Positions 53,203 through 62,809 of a DNA stretch of 64,000 bases are shown piece by piece. The stretch spans positions 1,178,001 to 1,242,000 of the forward strand of contig NZ_CP058670.1 of assembly GCF_013414345.1 (NCBI RefSeq). The letters are read 5' to 3'. A model generated the notes under the pieces. That model was not told the origin of the DNA. It did not search any database and worked only from the letters and a program-made list of their open reading frames with translations. Position 1 is the stretch's first letter; each line of letters opens with the position of its first letter. Origin of the DNA: Microcella indica (GTDB lineage Bacteria > Actinomycetota > Actinomycetes > Actinomycetales > Microbacteriaceae). A program made the position numbers and the translations under genes.

Positions 53203-54367
53203 GCCGAGGCTGCGGGAGCGCGACCGGCGACGCCGGCGCGCACCGCGCACTCGCCTTGACCGGTTCCCGCGTGACCCGATCGCCCGCTGGTCCCTGCGCA
53301 TCGTGCTCATGCTTCCTGTGCTCGCGGTCGTGTTGCTCTCCGCCACGACCCCTGCGGTGGAGGGCACGCCCAACCAGTCGCTCGTGGCCGCACTGGCCCA
53401 GATCGACTGGACGCGCGGTGACGGGCAGTGGCTGGCGCTCCTGTATCCCCACGTCTCGATCCTCATCGCAGCCGCGAACCCCTTCGGGATGCTCGGCCTC
53501 GGTGTCGTCGGAGCGGTGGCGAGCGGCTTCCTGCTTCAGAAGGTCGCCGAGATCATCGCTCAGCGCGCGATTCCCCTGTCGACGGGCATCATCCTCACCC
53601 TTGCGCTCGCGGCGAACCCCCTCTACTTCTACTTCGCGAGCGAGAACCTGCCCGGCTTCCTCGCCTTCACGTTCTTCGGCCTCGCCATGGCCGACCTCGT
53701 GCGCTTCGTCAACTGGGGCAGCACCGAGTCGGGCTTCCGTGCCGGGCTGCTTCTCATGCTCTCGGCGTTCTCCGACCCGACAGGTCTCCTGTTCGCGGTC
53801 GTGGCGATCGTCGCCTCGCCGTTCCTCCGGCATGGCCGATCGGCGGCGCCTGGGCTGCGCGCCGCCAACATGCTCGTCATCGGGTTCCCCACGGCCGGTG
53901 CGTTCACGACGATCGTGCTGCTCAACCTGGCCTTCTTCGCCTCACCGTGGCCCGGCGGTTCTAGCACGAGCATCGGCGCGTATCCCGTGCTGCTGGACGA
54001 CCTCATCGCCCTCTACACCACGCCCACCGGCTGGCTGCTCGCGGCGGCCGTCGTCAGCGCGTGGCTCGTGGCGATCGTTGTGCGGCGACCGCTCACGATC
54101 CCCGTCTCTGCACTCGTGTTCGTGCTCGTCAACGCCGCGCTGCTGCTCGGCATGATCCACCCGGGCGCCGCAGGCGTGACCTTCCTGCTGCTGACCCTGC
54201 TGGCGATCACGATCATCCCGGCCGCGAAGAGCACTCTCGCCAGCGTGCTCGTCGATCTCATCGCCGTGCTGCAGATCGGCATCGCCTGGGCGGCGGCACT
54301 CGATCGCGAGATCGTGCAGGACTGGATGATCAGCATCGCTCAGGCGCTGCTTCCGCTCTTCGGCTGA
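53186..54367 (+). CDS. Polytopic membrane protein, partner of the glycosyltransferase
   Basis: A 393-residue protein with about 10 transmembrane segments. It starts with an arginine-rich cytosolic N-terminus (RLRERDRRRRRAPRTRLDRF), then a helix and an outside loop, and then many closely spaced helices. I recognise no family from motifs. It overlaps the glycosyltransferase by 17 nt, so the two are probably translated together and act in one export or assembly system (inference). It ends 74 bp before thrS, which has its own promoter. Confidence 0.75.
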   Translation: MSTATEPRLRERDRRRRRAPRTRLDRFPRDPIARWSLRIVLMLPVLAVVLLSATTPAVEGTPNQSLVAALAQIDWTRGDGQWLALLYPHVSILIAAANPFGMLGLGVVGAVASGFLLQKVAEIIAQRAIPLSTGIILTLALAANPLYFYFASENLPGFLAFTFFGLAMADLVRFVNWGSTESGFRAGLLLMLSAFSDPTGLLFAVVAIVASPFLRHGRSAAPGLRAANMLVIGFPTAGAFTTIVLLNLAFFASPWPGGSSTSIGAYPVLLDDLIALYTTPTGWLLAAAVVSAWLVAIVVRRPLTIPVSALVFVLVNAALLLGMIHPGAAGVTFLLLTLLAITIIPAAKSTLASVLVDLIAVLQIGIAWAAALDREIVQDWMISIAQALLPLFG

Positions 54368-54405
54368 GCGCTCGGAGGCGTCCAGGAGCACCCGCGAGCC
54401 GCAGA

Positions 54406-54411
54406 TAGAGT
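54406..54411 (+). promoter_or_regulatory. -10 of thrS
   Basis: TAGAGT 30 bp before the GTG start, leaving a leader of about 25 nt with GAGAGGA. No T-box is present. Confidence 0.5.
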
Positions 54412-54441
54412 TGTGCGGTAGTCGACAGCGAGAGGACCACC

Positions 54442-56433
54442 GTGGCAGAGACCGTCGAGATCGTCGTGACCGAACCCGGAGACGGGTTCGGGTTGTTCAC
54501 CGATCGGGCGGTGGTCGCCATGCGCGTGAATGGCGAACTGCGCGACCTCGCGCACCGCCTCGAGCCAGGGGACCGCGTGAGCGCGGTCGCGATCGACTCG
54601 CCCGACGGGCTCGACATCCTGCGCCACTCGACCGCGCACGTCCTCGCGCAGGCGGTGCAGTCGCTCCATCCGCAGGCGAGGCTCGGCATCGGCCCGCCCG
54701 TGACCGACGGCTTCTACTACGACTTCGGCGTCGAGTCGCCCTTCACGGTGGACGATTTCGGCCCGTTGCAGAAGGCCATGGAGCGCATCATCCGTCAGGG
54801 TCAGCGATTCCAGCGCCGCGTCGTGACGGAGGACGAGGCACGGGCAGAGCTCGCCGACGAGCCGTACAAGCTCGAGCTCATCGGTCTCAAGGGCGGCGTG
54901 TCCGACTCGAGCGACGGGGAGAGCGTCGAGGTCGGCGGGGCCGAGCTGACGATCTACGACAACGTCGACGCCAAGACCGGCGAGGTCTACTGGAAGGACC
55001 TCTGCCGCGGTCCGCACCTGCCGAGCACGCGCATGATCGGCAACGGCTGGGCGCTCACGCGTGTCGCCGCAGCCTACTGGCGGGGCAGCGAGAAGAACCC
55101 GCAGCTGCAGCGCATCTACGGCACGGCGTGGGCGTCCAAGGATGCCCTGCGCGAGCACCAGTCGCGCCTCGAGGAGGCCGCCAAGCGCGACCACCGCAAG
55201 CTGGGAGCCGAGCTGGACCTGTTCTCCTTCCCGACAGAGATCGGGTCGGGCATGTCGGTGTGGCACCCCCGTGGGGGCATCGTGCGCCTCGAGATGGAGC
55301 AGCACGCGATGCGTCGCAACCGCGAGGCGGGCTACAGCTACGTCTACACGCCTCACATCACCAAGAGCGCTCTGTTCGAGCAGTCGGGGCACCTCACCAA
55401 CTACGCCGACAGCATGTTCCCGCCCATGACGCTCGACGTCGTGCATGACGAGGCTGGCGAGGTGGTCTCGCCCGGGCAGGACTACTACCTCAAGCCCATG
55501 AACTGCCCGTTCCACATCCTCATCTATCGCGAGCGGCCGCGCAGCTACCGCGAGCTGCCGCTGCGCTACAGCGAGTTCGGCGCCGTCTACCGCAACGAGC
55601 ACTCGGGTGCGCTGCACGGGCTCACGCGCGTACGCGGCCTCACGATGGACGACGCCCACCTGTTCGTGCGACCCGACCAGCTGGAGGCGGAAGTCGCGAG
55701 CACTCTCGAGCTCGTGCTCAGCATGCTGCGCGACTTCGGCCTCACCGACTTCTACCTCGAGCTCTCCACGCGCGACGACGTCAAGGACAAGTGGCTCGGC
55801 GACGACGAGATGTGGCAGACCACGACGGAGGCTCTGCGCCGTGTCGCGGTCGCGTCCGGTCTCGAGCTCGTCGACGATCCCGGCGGGGCCGCGTTCTACG
55901 GCCCCAAGATCTCAGTGCAGGCCCGTGACGCCATCGGGCGCACGTGGCAGCTCTCGACCGTGCAGATCGATCCGAACCTGCCTGAGCGATTCGATCTCGA
56001 GTACACCGCGCCGGATGGCTCGCGCCAGCGCCCGATCATGATCCACCGCGCCCTGCTCGGCTCGATGGAGCGGTTCTTCGCGATCCTGCTCGAGCACTAC
56101 GCGGGCGCCTTCCCGGCATGGCTCGCCCCCGAGCAGGTCGTCGGCATCCCCGTCGCCGAGGAGTTCGCCGACTACCTCACGGACGTCATCGATCAGCTGC
56201 GGGCTCGTGGCGTGCGCGCGCACGTCGACGACTCGGACGACCGCATGCCGAAGAAGATCCGCACGCACACGAAGGCCAAGGTCCCGTACCTGCTCATCGC
56301 GGGCGAGGAGGATCGCGCTCAGGGTGCCGTGAGCTTCCGCTTCCGCGACGGCACGCAGCTCAACGGCGTTCCCGTCGCCGAGGCGATCGAGCGCATCACG
56401 GGCGTCATCGAGCGCCGGTCGCAGGAGCTCTAG
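54442..56433 (+). CDS. thrS: Threonyl-tRNA synthetase
   Basis: Class II synthetase, 663 residues. It has an N-terminal TGS domain (to about 60), then an editing-like second domain beginning with [14 protein letters not shown]. The catalytic core has motif 2 around [19 protein letters not shown] and zinc-binding Cys in KPMNCPFHI. The C-terminal anticodon domain holds [21 protein letters not shown] 54442 has GAGAGGA 6 nt upstream. Downstream HIT protein and pdxS follow as in other actinobacteria. Confidence 0.97.
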   Translation: MAETVEIVVTEPGDGFGLFTDRAVVAMRVNGELRDLAHRLEPGDRVSAVAIDSPDGLDILRHSTAHVLAQAVQSLHPQARLGIGPPVTDGFYYDFGVESPFTVDDFGPLQKAMERIIRQGQRFQRRVVTEDEARAELADEPYKLELIGLKGGVSDSSDGESVEVGGAELTIYDNVDAKTGEVYWKDLCRGPHLPSTRMIGNGWALTRVAAAYWRGSEKNPQLQRIYGTAWASKDALREHQSRLEEAAKRDHRKLGAELDLFSFPTEIGSGMSVWHPRGGIVRLEMEQHAMRRNREAGYSYVYTPHITKSALFEQSGHLTNYADSMFPPMTLDVVHDEAGEVVSPGQDYYLKPMNCPFHILIYRERPRSYRELPLRYSEFGAVYRNEHSGALHGLTRVRGLTMDDAHLFVRPDQLEAEVASTLELVLSMLRDFGLTDFYLELSTRDDVKDKWLGDDEMWQTTTEALRRVAVASGLELVDDPGGAAFYGPKISVQARDAIGRTWQLSTVQIDPNLPERFDLEYTAPDGSRQRPIMIHRALLGSMERFFAILLEHYAGAFPAWLAPEQVVGIPVAEEFADYLTDVIDQLRARGVRAHVDDSDDRMPKKIRTHTKAKVPYLLIAGEEDRAQGAVSFRFRDGTQLNGVPVAEAIERITGVIERRSQEL

Positions 56434-56441
56434 GCGCGCCC

Positions 56442-57014
56442 GTGGAGGACTCCGAGCACGCGATCGACGGCGTCCCCGCCGAGCCGGGGGAGCGCTTCGC
56501 TGGCATCCCCGATGCCTTCCAGCGACTCTGGACGCCGCATCGGCTCGTCTACATCGAGCACGGGCAGCAGCCGCACGATGACGCGTGCCCGTTCTGCCGC
56601 GCTCCAGAGCTCAGCGATGAGGAGTCGCTCATCGTCGCGCGCGGCGAGCACGCCTATGTGCTCCTCAATCTCTACCCGTACAACAGCGGCCACCTTCTCG
56701 TGTGCCCCTATCGGCACATTGCGCAGTATGACGAGGCCTCGCCGGAGGAGGTCGCCGAGATCGGCGAGCTCACGCAGACCGCCATGCGCGTACTGCGCAC
56801 GGCGGCGCGCTGCGACGGATTCAACCTCGGCATGAACCAGGGGCGCATCGCCGGCGCCGGAATCGCGGGGCACCTGCACCAGCACATCGTGCCTCGCTGG
56901 GCTCTCGACGCGAACTTCTTCCCGATCATCGCGGGCACGAAGGCCGTGCCCCGTCTGCTGGGGGAGACCCGCGCCGAGATCGCGGGCGCCTGGCCTTCAG
57001 GCACGCGGCGTTAG
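56442..57014 (+). CDS. HIT-family hydrolase/phosphorylase (Ap4A phosphorylase-like)
   Basis: A 190-residue HIT protein with the active-site motif [10 protein letters not shown] and an N-terminal [10 protein letters not shown] pair of cysteines. The best-studied neighbour-equivalent is Rv2613c of Mycobacterium tuberculosis, an Ap4A phosphorylase found directly after thrS, so the same role is likely. In mycobacteria pgsA follows; here pdxS follows. GTG 56442 is 8 nt after the thrS stop. The TAG stop is part of the pdxS -10. Confidence 0.9.
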   Translation: MEDSEHAIDGVPAEPGERFAGIPDAFQRLWTPHRLVYIEHGQQPHDDACPFCRAPELSDEESLIVARGEHAYVLLNLYPYNSGHLLVCPYRHIAQYDEASPEEVAEIGELTQTAMRVLRTAARCDGFNLGMNQGRIAGAGIAGHLHQHIVPRWALDANFFPIIAGTKAVPRLLGETRAEIAGAWPSGTRR

Positions 57015-57017
57015 ACT
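57012..57017 (+). promoter_or_regulatory. -10 of pdxST, overlapping the HIT gene stop
   Basis: TAGACT begins with the HIT-gene stop codon (57012-57014). It predicts a pdxS leader of about 65 nt containing AGGAAAGG. Confidence 0.5.
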
Positions 57018-57090
57018 GGCGCGCGCCGCCACTCACCATCTCTCACCTCGCGGTATCGCGCGCGTTGCGCGCAGGAAAGGGTCCACAGCA

Positions 57091-57981
57091 ATGACCGAGA
57101 AGACTCAGGGAACCAGCCGCGTCAAGCGCGGCCTCGCCGACATGCTCAAGGGCGGCGTCATCATGGACGTCGTCACTGCCGAGCAGGCGCGTATCGCCGA
57201 GGACGCCGGCGCCGTCGCCGTCATGGCGCTCGAGCGGGTTCCCGCCGACATCCGTGCCCAGGGTGGTGTCGCGCGCATGAGCGACCCCGACCTCATCGAT
57301 GCGATCCGAGCGGCAGTGTCGATCCCCGTCATGGCCAAGGCCCGCATCGGGCACTTCGTCGAGGCCCAGGTGCTGCAGTCGCTCGGCGTGGACTACATCG
57401 ACGAGTCCGAGGTGCTCAGCCCCGCCGACTACGTCAACCACATCGACAAGTGGCCGTTCACCGTTCCGTTCGTCTGCGGGGCGACCAACCTGGGCGAGGC
57501 CCTGCGCCGCATCACCGAGGGCGCCGCGATGATCCGCTCGAAGGGCGAGGCCGGCACCGGCGACGTCTCCGAGGCGACGAAGCACATCCGCACCATCCTC
57601 GGCGAGATCCGCGCCCTCTCTGCCAAGAGCCCTGACGAGTGGTACGTCGCCGCCAAGGAGCTGCAGGCTCCCTACGAGCTCGTCGCCGAGGTCGCGCAGT
57701 CGGGTTCTCTGCCCGTCGTGCTGTTCACCGCCGGTGGCGTCGCGACGCCCGCCGATGCGGCCCTCATGATGCAGCTCGGCGCCGACGGCGTCTTCGTCGG
57801 CTCGGGCATCTTCAAGTCGGGCAACCCCGAGGCGCGCGCCGCGGCGATCGTGAAGGCCACCGCGGCCTACACCGACCCCGCCGCGATCGCGGATGCCTCC
57901 CGAGGCCTCGGCGAGGCGATGGTCGGCATCAACGTCGCCGACCTTCCGGCGCCGCACCGTCTCGCCGAGCGTGGCTGGTAG
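57091..57981 (+). CDS. pdxS: Pyridoxal 5'-phosphate synthase subunit PdxS
   Basis: Condenses ribose 5-phosphate, glyceraldehyde 3-phosphate and PdxT-derived ammonia to form PLP. It is 296 residues, an (alpha/beta)8 dodecamer-forming protein. Recognised parts are [20 protein letters not shown] with the catalytic Asp, the Schiff-base lysine in [31 protein letters not shown] and the second lysine region [20 protein letters not shown] 57091 has AGGAAAGG upstream. It overlaps pdxT by 11 nt, giving a stoichiometric operon. Confidence 0.98.
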   Translation: MTEKTQGTSRVKRGLADMLKGGVIMDVVTAEQARIAEDAGAVAVMALERVPADIRAQGGVARMSDPDLIDAIRAAVSIPVMAKARIGHFVEAQVLQSLGVDYIDESEVLSPADYVNHIDKWPFTVPFVCGATNLGEALRRITEGAAMIRSKGEAGTGDVSEATKHIRTILGEIRALSAKSPDEWYVAAKELQAPYELVAEVAQSGSLPVVLFTAGGVATPADAALMMQLGADGVFVGSGIFKSGNPEARAAAIVKATAAYTDPAAIADASRGLGEAMVGINVADLPAPHRLAERGW

Positions 57982-58570
57982 TCAGCCGCCCGTCGGGGTC
58001 TTCGCACTGCAGGGCGACGTGCGCGAGCACCTCGCCGTGCTCGCCTCCCTGGGGGCGGATGCACGACCCGTGCGCCGCCCCGAGGAGCTCGACGAGGTCG
58101 CGGGGCTCGTGATCCCCGGCGGGGAGTCGAGTGTCATGGACAAGCTCAGCCGCCTGTTCGGGCTGCGCGAGCCTCTGCGGCAGCGCATCGCCGCGGGCAT
58201 GCCGGTCTATGGCACGTGCGCGGGGCTCATCATGCTCGCGGACAGGCTGCAGGACGGCATCGCGGGCCAGCAGACCCTGGGCGGGCTCGACATCGTCGCG
58301 CGCCGCAACGCCTTCGGCACGCAGTCCGACTCCTTCGAGACCGATCTGACCATCCCGGCGCTCGGCGACGCTCCCGTCCACGCCGTCTTCATCCGTGCCC
58401 CGGTCGTCGAGGAGGTCGGCGATCGGGTCGAGGTGCTCGCGCGTCTCGATGGCGGCGACATCGTCGCGGTCGAGCAGGGCGCCTTGCTCGCGACGGCCTT
58501 CCACCCCGAGATCACCCACGAGGACCGATTCCATCGCCGCTTCCTCGAGCACGTGGCCGTACGGGCCTGA
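57971..58570 (+). CDS. pdxT: Pyridoxal 5'-phosphate synthase glutaminase PdxT
   Basis: Class-I glutaminase delivering ammonia to PdxS. It is 199 residues with [14 protein letters not shown], the oxyanion segment [14 protein letters not shown], the nucleophile Cys in [11 protein letters not shown] and the His-Glu pair in [12 protein letters not shown] 57971 lies inside the end of pdxS, so translation is coupled. Confidence 0.97.
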   Translation: MAGSQPPVGVFALQGDVREHLAVLASLGADARPVRRPEELDEVAGLVIPGGESSVMDKLSRLFGLREPLRQRIAAGMPVYGTCAGLIMLADRLQDGIAGQQTLGGLDIVARRNAFGTQSDSFETDLTIPALGDAPVHAVFIRAPVVEEVGDRVEVLARLDGGDIVAVEQGALLATAFHPEITHEDRFHRRFLEHVAVRA

Positions 58571-58617
58571 CTGTCTCGCGGTCGACGGGGCCGAGCGGCA
58601 CGGGCCAGGATGGGCTC

Positions 58618-59226
58618 ATGCTCTATTCCCAGTACCCCGTCGCACGCACGCGGCAGATCATCGCGGACGTCCTCGGTCTTCTCACCACGATCGCCGTCAT
58701 CGCGATAGGCCTCGCCGTCACTGCGGCGATTCGCACTCTCGGGCAGTTCGGCCGCGACCTCGAGACGGCGGGGGAGGGATTCCAGGAGGGACTCGGGGAG
58801 GCGGCCGAGAACCTGGGTGACGTGCCCCTGATCGGGGGCGGCATCCGAGTGCCGCTGGATGCCGCGGCATCCGCGGGCGGCGCCGTCGCCGAGGCCGGCC
58901 GCGGCCAGCAGCAGTTCGTCGAGCTCGTCGCCGTCGGAGCGGGCTGGGCCGTCGTGCTGTTCCCCCTGCTCGTACTCGCCCTCGTGTGGGTGTGGCCCCG
59001 CAGTCGTTTCGTGCGGCGCTCTGCGGCCATGCGGCGGCTGCTCGAGTCGGGCATGACGGGCGACACCCTCGCGGTGCGCGCCATGGCGCGTGCCCCCCTC
59101 GCCGAGCTTGCGCGCGTGCATCCCGACCCGGGAGCGGCCTGGCGCGCGCAGGATGCCGAGGCGATCAGGGCCCTCGCGGCGCTCGAGCTGCGGCGTTCGG
59201 GAATCCGTCCGCAGAGGCTCCCGTAG
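58618..59226 (+). CDS. Membrane protein of unknown function (two transmembrane helices)
   Basis: A 202-residue protein with a helix at about residues 18-45, a glycine-rich linker (GEGFQEGLGEAAENLG), a second helix at about 100-125, and a cytosolic C-terminus with an Arg/Ala-rich helix (AMRRLLESGMTGDTLAVRAM). I recognise no family. ATG 58618 follows a CAGGAT-n6 sequence, a weak leaderless-type -10. It lies between pdxT and yebC; its stop forms part of the yebC -10. Confidence 0.75.
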   Translation: MLYSQYPVARTRQIIADVLGLLTTIAVIAIGLAVTAAIRTLGQFGRDLETAGEGFQEGLGEAAENLGDVPLIGGGIRVPLDAAASAGGAVAEAGRGQQQFVELVAVGAGWAVVLFPLLVLALVWVWPRSRFVRRSAAMRRLLESGMTGDTLAVRAMARAPLAELARVHPDPGAAWRAQDAEAIRALAALELRRSGIRPQRLP

Positions 59227-59229
59227 ACT
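59224..59229 (+). promoter_or_regulatory. -10 of yebC, overlapping the preceding stop
   Basis: TAGACT begins with the TAG stop of the membrane-protein gene. Its leader of about 28 nt contains GAGGAGTGAG. Confidence 0.5.
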
Positions 59230-59263
59230 GGCTCAGTTGTCCCCGTCCTAACCGAGGAGTGAG

Positions 59264-60031
59264 ATGTCAGGGCATTCCAAGTGGGCGACCACGAAGCACA
59301 AGAAGGCGATCATCGACCAGCGCCGTGCCAAGTCGTTCGCCAAGCTCATCAAGAACATCGAGGTAGCCGCCAAGATCGGCGGCGCCGACATGAGCGGCAA
59401 CCCGACGCTCGTCGATGCCGTGCAGAAGGCCAAGAAGACCTCGGTGCCCAACGACAACATCGACCGCGCCATCAAGCGCGGCGCGGGTCTCACGGGCGAG
59501 ACGATCGACTACCAGACGATCATGTACGAGGGCTACGGCCCCGGCGGTCTCGCGCTGCTGATCGAGTGCCTCACCGACAATCGCAACCGTGCCGCGGCGG
59601 AGGTGCGCACGGCGATGACGCGCAACGGGGGGACGATGGCCGACCCCGGGAGCGTCGCCTACAACTTCGCCCGAAAGGGCGTGATCTCGATCACCAAGAC
59701 CGACGACGTGACGGAGGACGACATTCTGCTCGCCGTGCTCGACGCCGGCGCCGAGGAGGTCATCGACCAGGGCGGCGGCTTCGAGGTCGTCACTGACCCG
59801 TCGCAGCTGCTCGAGGCGCGCTCTGCGCTGCAGGAGGCGGGCATCGAGTACGACTCGGCGGAGCCCGAGTTCGTGGCAAGCGTGCAGATCGAGGCTGACG
59901 CGGAGACCGCGCGCAAGCTCTTCCGCCTCGTCGACGCGATGGATGAGCTCGACGATGTGCAGAACATCTACACGAACGTCGCCCTGACCCCTGAGGTGCG
60001 CGCCGAGCTCGACACCGACGACGACGAGTAG
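59264..60031 (+). CDS. yebC: YebC/PmpR-family protein
   Basis: A 255-residue protein of the YebC/TACO1 family: [21 protein letters not shown], then [19 protein letters not shown] and [18 protein letters not shown]. Some members act as transcription regulators; recent work links the family to translation of proline-rich stretches. It is usually linked to ruvC, as here. SD GAGGAG. It is followed by ruvC after 3 nt. Confidence 0.96.
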   Translation: MSGHSKWATTKHKKAIIDQRRAKSFAKLIKNIEVAAKIGGADMSGNPTLVDAVQKAKKTSVPNDNIDRAIKRGAGLTGETIDYQTIMYEGYGPGGLALLIECLTDNRNRAAAEVRTAMTRNGGTMADPGSVAYNFARKGVISITKTDDVTEDDILLAVLDAGAEEVIDQGGGFEVVTDPSQLLEARSALQEAGIEYDSAEPEFVASVQIEADAETARKLFRLVDAMDELDDVQNIYTNVALTPEVRAELDTDDDE

Positions 60032-60034
60032 CGC

Positions 60035-60628
60035 GTGCCGCTGCGGGTGCTCGGCGTCGACCCCGGACTGACGCGGTGCGGGGTGGGCGTCGTCGACATC
60101 GATGCGCGACGCCGCGCGAGCCTCGTCGCGGTGACCGTCATCAGGACCGAGCCAGACCTGCCGCTCGAGCAGAGGCTGCTGGCGATCGGCACCGAGCTCG
60201 CCGATCTGCTCGACGAGCACCGCCCGCACGTCGTGGCTCTCGAGCGGGTCTTCGCCCAGCACAATGTGCGCACCGTCATGGGAACAGCGCAGGCGAGCGG
60301 CGTAGTTCTGCACGCCGCGGCGGCGCGCGGCCTTGCGGTCACTCTGCACACGCCGACCGAGGTCAAGGCTGCGGTCACCGGGCACGGTGGTGCCGACAAG
60401 AAGCAGGTGACGGCGATGGTGCAGCGCATCCTGCGTCTGGATGCTCCGCCGAAGCCCGCGGACGCCGCCGATGCGCTCGCCCTCGCGATCTGCCACGGCT
60501 GGCGGGGAGGGCCTGCGACCCACAGCGACCCGGCAGACAGCGGTGCCGGAGCCCAGCGCTCGACTCCGGCGCAGGATGTGTGGCGCGCCGCCGAGAAGGC
60601 GGCGGGCGCCCGTAGGCTCGAGCGGTGA
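60035..60628 (+). CDS. ruvC: Holliday-junction resolvase RuvC
   Basis: Endonuclease that cuts Holliday junctions after RuvAB branch migration. It is 197 residues with the acidic catalytic set: Asp in [13 protein letters not shown], Glu in [18 protein letters not shown], and Asp pair in [14 protein letters not shown]. It has a short basic C-terminal extension. GTG 60035 follows yebC by 3 nt. The stop overlaps ruvA (GTGA). Confidence 0.97.
   Translation: MPLRVLGVDPGLTRCGVGVVDIDARRRASLVAVTVIRTEPDLPLEQRLLAIGTELADLLDEHRPHVVALERVFAQHNVRTVMGTAQASGVVLHAAAARGLAVTLHTPTEVKAAVTGHGGADKKQVTAMVQRILRLDAPPKPADAADALALAICHGWRGGPATHSDPADSGAGAQRSTPAQDVWRAAEKAAGARRLER
60613..60618 (+). promoter_or_regulatory. Internal leaderless -10 of ruvA
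   Basis: TAGGCT inside the end of ruvC, followed by 6 nt and the ruvA GTG (60625). It would allow ruvAB expression without yebC-ruvC. Confidence 0.5.
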
Positions 60629-61266
60629 TCGCCAGCCTCCGCGGAACCATCGTCGCGCTCGCGACCGGTCGACTCGTGCTCGAGGTCGCCGGCGTGGGCT
60701 ATGCCGTCGCGATCACCGAGCGCCATGCGCGGGAGCTGCGCGTCGGCGACACCGTGCGACTGCACACGGCACTCGTGGTGCGGGAAGACGACCTGAGCCT
60801 GTTCGGCTTCGTCGACGAGGTCGAGCTGGGGCTCTTCGAGCTGCTGCGCACCGTCTCGGGGGTCGGGCCGAAGTCCGCGCTCGGCGTTCTCGGCTCGCTG
60901 GACGCCGACGCGATCGCGCACGCGATTGCGAACGATGACGACGCCCCCTTCCGCGCCGTGGGCGGCATCGGCCCCAAGACGGCGAAGCTCATCGTCGTCA
61001 CGCTCGCCGGCAAGCTGGACGCTCCGCGCACGCCCGGGCGCGGAGGCGCAGCGGGGGAGCCCTCGCGCGCGGAGACCGCGCCGCGCACGGCCCTCGTCGC
61101 GGCACTCACCGGGCTCGGATGGCCCGAGCGCACGGCGCTCGAGGCCGCCACCGCGGTCATCGAGGAGGCGGAGGAGGCACCGCTGCCCGAGCTGCCCGTG
61201 CTGCTGCGGCGCGCGCTCGCGCAGCTCGGCCCGGCCCGCGACGCTCGCGGAGGCTCGGCGCGATGA
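60625..61266 (+). CDS. ruvA: Holliday-junction branch-migration protein RuvA
   Basis: Tetramer that binds junctions and loads RuvB. It is 213 residues: an OB-fold ([20 protein letters not shown]), two helix-hairpin-helix motifs ([18 protein letters not shown] and [21 protein letters not shown]) and a C-terminal UBA-like domain after a linker. Overlaps ruvC and ruvB by 4 nt each. Confidence 0.97.
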   Translation: MIASLRGTIVALATGRLVLEVAGVGYAVAITERHARELRVGDTVRLHTALVVREDDLSLFGFVDEVELGLFELLRTVSGVGPKSALGVLGSLDADAIAHAIANDDDAPFRAVGGIGPKTAKLIVVTLAGKLDAPRTPGRGGAAGEPSRAETAPRTALVAALTGLGWPERTALEAATAVIEEAEEAPLPELPVLLRRALAQLGPARDARGGSAR

Positions 61267-62279
61267 ACGACGCGGTCGTGCGACCGGACCCCGAGTCCGA
61301 GGCGGAGCTCGCCTTCGAGGGCGCGCTGCGCCCGAGCAGCCTCGAGGAGTTTGTCGGCCAGCAGAAGGTGCGCCGCCAGCTCGAGCTGCTGCTCGAAGCA
61401 GCCTCGTTGCAGAACCGCAGCCCCGATCACATCCTCCTCGCGGGCCCGCCCGGGCTCGGCAAGACCACCCTCGCGATGATCGTCGCCCACGAGGGCGATC
61501 GGCCTCTGCGCATGACGAGCGGCCCGGCCATTCAACATGCCGGCGATCTGGCCGCCGTCCTGTCCTCCCTCGTCCCCGGCGAGGTGCTCTTCGTCGACGA
61601 GATCCACCGCATGGCGCGCTCCGCCGAGGAGATGCTGTATCTCGCGATGGAGGACTTCCGCGTCGACATCATGGTCGGCAAGGGGGCCGGCGCCACGAGC
61701 ATCCCGCTCGAGCTCGCACCCTTCACCCTCGTCGGCGCGACCACGAGATCCGGGCTGCTGCCGAACCCGTTGCGCGACCGCTTCGGCTTCACCGCGCATC
61801 TGGAGTTCTACGAGCCGGAGGAGCTCTTGCGGGTCATCACCCGTGCCGCAGCACTGCTGCGCTTCGACATCGGGGAGGACGCCCTCACCGAGATCTCCGG
61901 TCGCTCGCGCGGCACACCGCGCATCGCGAACCGCCTGCTGCGGCGTGTGCGCGACTTCGCACTCGTGCACGGAGGCCCCGCGGACCGGGGCGCTGTCCAG
62001 GCTGCTCTCGAACTGTACGACGTGGACGAGCGCGGGCTCGACCGCCTCGACCGCGCCGTGCTCACGGCGATCGTCGACCGCTTCGCGGGAGGCCCCGTCG
62101 GGCTCTCGACACTCGCCGTGTCGGTCGGGGAGGAGGCTGAGACCATCGAAGCGGTCGTCGAGCCCTTCCTCGTGCGCACGGGTCTGCTCTCGCGCACGCC
62201 GCGCGGGCGCGTCGCGACGGCTCGCGCGTGGCAGCACCTCGGGCGGAGGCCCGAGCCGACCGTGCTCGATGACCTATAG
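61263..62279 (+). CDS. ruvB: Holliday-junction DNA helicase RuvB
   Basis: Hexameric AAA+ motor that drives branch migration. It is 338 residues with [18 protein letters not shown], Walker [14 protein letters not shown], Walker [12 protein letters not shown], sensor 1 [18 protein letters not shown] and sensor 2 [20 protein letters not shown] 61263 overlaps the ruvA stop (ATGA). Its TAG stop lies within the TATAGT -10 of yajC. Confidence 0.98.
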   Translation: MNDAVVRPDPESEAELAFEGALRPSSLEEFVGQQKVRRQLELLLEAASLQNRSPDHILLAGPPGLGKTTLAMIVAHEGDRPLRMTSGPAIQHAGDLAAVLSSLVPGEVLFVDEIHRMARSAEEMLYLAMEDFRVDIMVGKGAGATSIPLELAPFTLVGATTRSGLLPNPLRDRFGFTAHLEFYEPEELLRVITRAAALLRFDIGEDALTEISGRSRGTPRIANRLLRRVRDFALVHGGPADRGAVQAALELYDVDERGLDRLDRAVLTAIVDRFAGGPVGLSTLAVSVGEEAETIEAVVEPFLVRTGLLSRTPRGRVATARAWQHLGRRPEPTVLDDL

Positions 62280-62280
62280 T
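62275..62280 (+). promoter_or_regulatory. -10 of yajC, containing the ruvB stop
   Basis: TATAGT; the ruvB TAG stop is at 62277-62279. The yajC leader is about 80 nt, with GAAAGG before the ATG. Confidence 0.5.
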
Positions 62281-62367
62281 GGTCGGCAGGCTCTGGCGCA
62301 GCATCCGCATGCCCTCACGACGACCGCGTCGTCGAGCCGCTGAACTCCCCGAAAGGCGTCCCACCCC

Positions 62368-62730
62368 ATGGATCCGTTGACTATCGTCATGCTGGCCGTT
62401 CTGGCCCTGCTCATCTTCTTCATGATCCGCAATTCGCGGAAGCGCCGCGCCGACATGGCAGAGCTGCAGGACAAGATGGTGCCGGGCGCTGAGGTCATGA
62501 CCAACTTCGGCCTCTTCGGCACACTCCTCGAGATCGACGAGGAGTCCAACATCGCCGTACTCGAGACCGGCCCGGGCAGCACCGTGCGCGTGCACCGGCA
62601 GACCCTCGCTCGCGTTGTCGAAGACGACGTCCTCGAGGAGGAGGAAGCGGACGAGGTCGACGGCGACGACTCGACCGACGCTCCCCGCCTCAACGAATCG
62701 AGCGCCGACGCCAAGAAGTCGGACGACTGA
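62368..62730 (+). CDS. yajC: Preprotein translocase accessory subunit YajC
   Basis: A 120-residue single-pass membrane protein of the SecDF-YajC complex: an N-terminal helix (LTIVMLAVLALLIFFMI), then RKRRADMAELQDKMVPGAEVMT and GLFGTLLEI typical of the family. It has a strongly acidic C-terminal tail (VEDDVLEEEEADEVDGDD). secD follows in the same direction. Confidence 0.95.
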   Translation: MDPLTIVMLAVLALLIFFMIRNSRKRRADMAELQDKMVPGAEVMTNFGLFGTLLEIDEESNIAVLETGPGSTVRVHRQTLARVVEDDVLEEEEADEVDGDDSTDAPRLNESSADAKKSDD

Positions 62731-62809
62731 CCCCTCTCCGTCCCGGCCGCGTGGTGCGCGCCTTCTGACGCATGCCCGCAGATTCGACCGAAGAAATGAG
62801 TACCTAGAG

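Noticed and set aside
54406-54441. A T-box riboswitch before thrS
   Set aside because: The leader is only about 25 nt, far too short for a T-box.
56431-56441. A -10 of the TAG-stop type between thrS and the HIT gene (TAGGCG)
   Set aside because: The last base is G rather than T and the spacing is 5 nt; the pair is probably cotranscribed.
60035-62279. A LexA/SOS box controlling ruvCAB
   Set aside because: No GAAC-n4-GTTC-like site was seen upstream of yebC, ruvC or ruvA; expression seems to rely on the TAGACT and TAGGCT elements.
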